The translations under genes were made by a program, and so were the position numbers. Of a stretch of 23,967 bases of DNA, positions 23,449-23,967 are shown in pieces (the stretch's first letter is position 1; every line of letters starts with the position of its first letter). The stretch covers positions 1-23,967 of the forward strand of contig DASXDG010000430.1 of assembly GCA_036490795.1 (NCBI GenBank), written 5' to 3'. The DNA comes from JAFARZ01 sp036490795 (GTDB lineage: Bacteria > Actinomycetota > Actinomycetes > Streptosporangiales > Streptosporangiaceae). The notes below the pieces were generated by a model. It saw only the letters and a program-made list of their open reading frames with translations. It made no database searches and had not been told where the DNA came from.

Positions 23449-23653
23449 CGGCGAAGGCCCATAGTCGCCCCTTTCCCTGCAATCGATCCTACCTAGGAAG
23501 ACGCGTAGGCGGATGACTACAAAAAGTACAGCTTTAGGTCTCGTCGGCCATCGTTTCCGGAGTTACGCTGAGGGCGAATCTTCCGTCTGGTCGTTATGGG
23601 CCAGCTGTGAACGGAAGGCTTGACGAGTCAATCCTTCGATAGAAGGGACCACA
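23449..23653. promoter_or_regulatory. Divergent promoter region between DUF1707 and acetate transporter genes
   Basis: The 205-base spacer is A/T-richer than its surroundings. It contains TCCTA-CC-TAGGA (23487-23498), overlapping a minus-strand TAGGAT that could be the -10 box of the DUF1707 gene, and TTGAC-GA-GTCAA (23620-23631) just upstream of the transporter's ribosome-binding site. Both inverted repeats have 5-bp arms and a 2-base spacer. Arms this short arise by chance, so their role is uncertain. Confidence 0.35.
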
Positions 23654-23967
23654 TTGAGCGTCAGTGAAGAACCACCAGTCACCGCTGCTGCACTAACCTC
23701 GGGAATCGCCGACCCCGCTCCGCTCGGGCTCGCCGGATTCGCCCTCACCACGTTCCTGCTCTCCGCCAAGAACGCCGACTGGATGTCCCACTCCAGCGGA
23801 CTGACCTTCCTCGGCTACGCCTTCGCCTACGGCGGCATCGTCCAGCTCCTGGCCGGCATGTGGGAATTCCGCAACCGCAACGTCTTCGGCGCCACCGCCT
23901 TCGCCACCTACGGCGGCTTCTGGATCGGCCTGTACTTCTACATCCAGGACGTCGGCGGCGGCCTGCT
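23654..23967 (+). CDS. Acetate uptake transporter, GPR1/FUN34/SatP family (3' end beyond window)
   Basis: The first 104 codons of a membrane protein are present and the frame is still open at the window edge. The family motif NPAPLGL appears as DPAPLGL in TSGIADPAPLGLAGFALTTF at the start of helix 1. It is followed by FLGYAFAYGGIVQLLAGMWEFR and ATAFATYGGFWIGLYFY, matching helices 2 and 3 of AceTr proteins, which take up acetate and similar monocarboxylates by proton coupling. TTG 23654 is chosen because agaaggga (23641-23647 region) lies about 6 bases upstream and the protein begins SVSEEPP. Codons are almost all C-ending, more extreme than in neighbouring genes, which suggests high expression. 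Confidence 0.85.
   Translation, partial: MSVSEEPPVTAAALTSGIADPAPLGLAGFALTTFLLSAKNADWMSHSSGLTFLGYAFAYGGIVQLLAGMWEFRNRNVFGATAFATYGGFWIGLYFYIQDVGGGL

Overview
The window is high-GC DNA from an actinobacterium. OpcA and a DUF1707 protein (families largely or wholly actinobacterial, OpcA being shared with cyanobacteria), a CtpE-type P-ATPase, a DrrAB-type ABC pair next to ctaA, frequent GTG/TTG starts and leaderless-looking promoters all point that way. The gene set would fit a Streptosporangiales-like or related soil lineage, but I cannot resolve the taxon from sequence alone. No rRNA, tRNA, CRISPR array, phage or insertion sequence was seen, and no stretch over 300 bases lacks a gene.

Layout. 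(1) 1-1622: the C-terminal part of a Ser/Thr kinase fused to a WD40 propeller, broken by a frameshifting deletion near 648. (2) 1632-4055 (minus): a valyl-tRNA synthetase with a degenerate KMSKS loop. (3) 4134-5384: a metallophosphoesterase whose catalytic domain is interrupted by a membrane hairpin. (4) 5465-6961 (minus): a COG0701/ArsP-like permease followed without a gap by a DksA/TraR-like protein that has lost all four zinc ligands. (5) 7232-7906: a SAM methyltransferase. (6) 7886-10662 (minus): a two-gene operon of an SMR exporter and a CtpE-like P-type ATPase. (7) 10730-13484: an ABC ATPase, ABC permease and EamA exporter, each overlapping the next by 4 bases. (8) 13592-14566: ctaA, heme A synthase. 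(9) 14577-21184: the pentose phosphate operon tkt-tal-zwf-opcA-pgl. (10) 21140-22801 (minus): a GT-C-like membrane protein whose 3' end overlaps pgl. (11) 22954-23448 (minus): a DUF1707 membrane protein. (12) 23654-end: the start of an acetate-uptake (GPR1/FUN34/SatP) transporter, cut by the window edge.

How it works together. Regions 7-9 follow a conserved actinobacterial neighbourhood (ABC pair, ctaA, then tkt-tal-zwf-opcA-pgl) that links respiratory haem A supply to NADPH and pentose production. OpcA is the partner of the glucose-6-phosphate dehydrogenase encoded just before it. Here an EamA exporter gene is joined to the ABC pair, and the usual ctaB is absent between ctaA and tkt. Three transcription units (10730, 13592, 14577) have a TANNNT -10 box 6-7 bases before a GTG start, which predicts leaderless mRNAs.

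I do not see a complete, clearly novel system. The best leads are the broken kinase-propeller, the coupled permease and zinc-less DksA-like protein, the membrane-hairpin phosphoesterase, the aberrant ValRS, and a rare-codon island inside the P-type ATPase.
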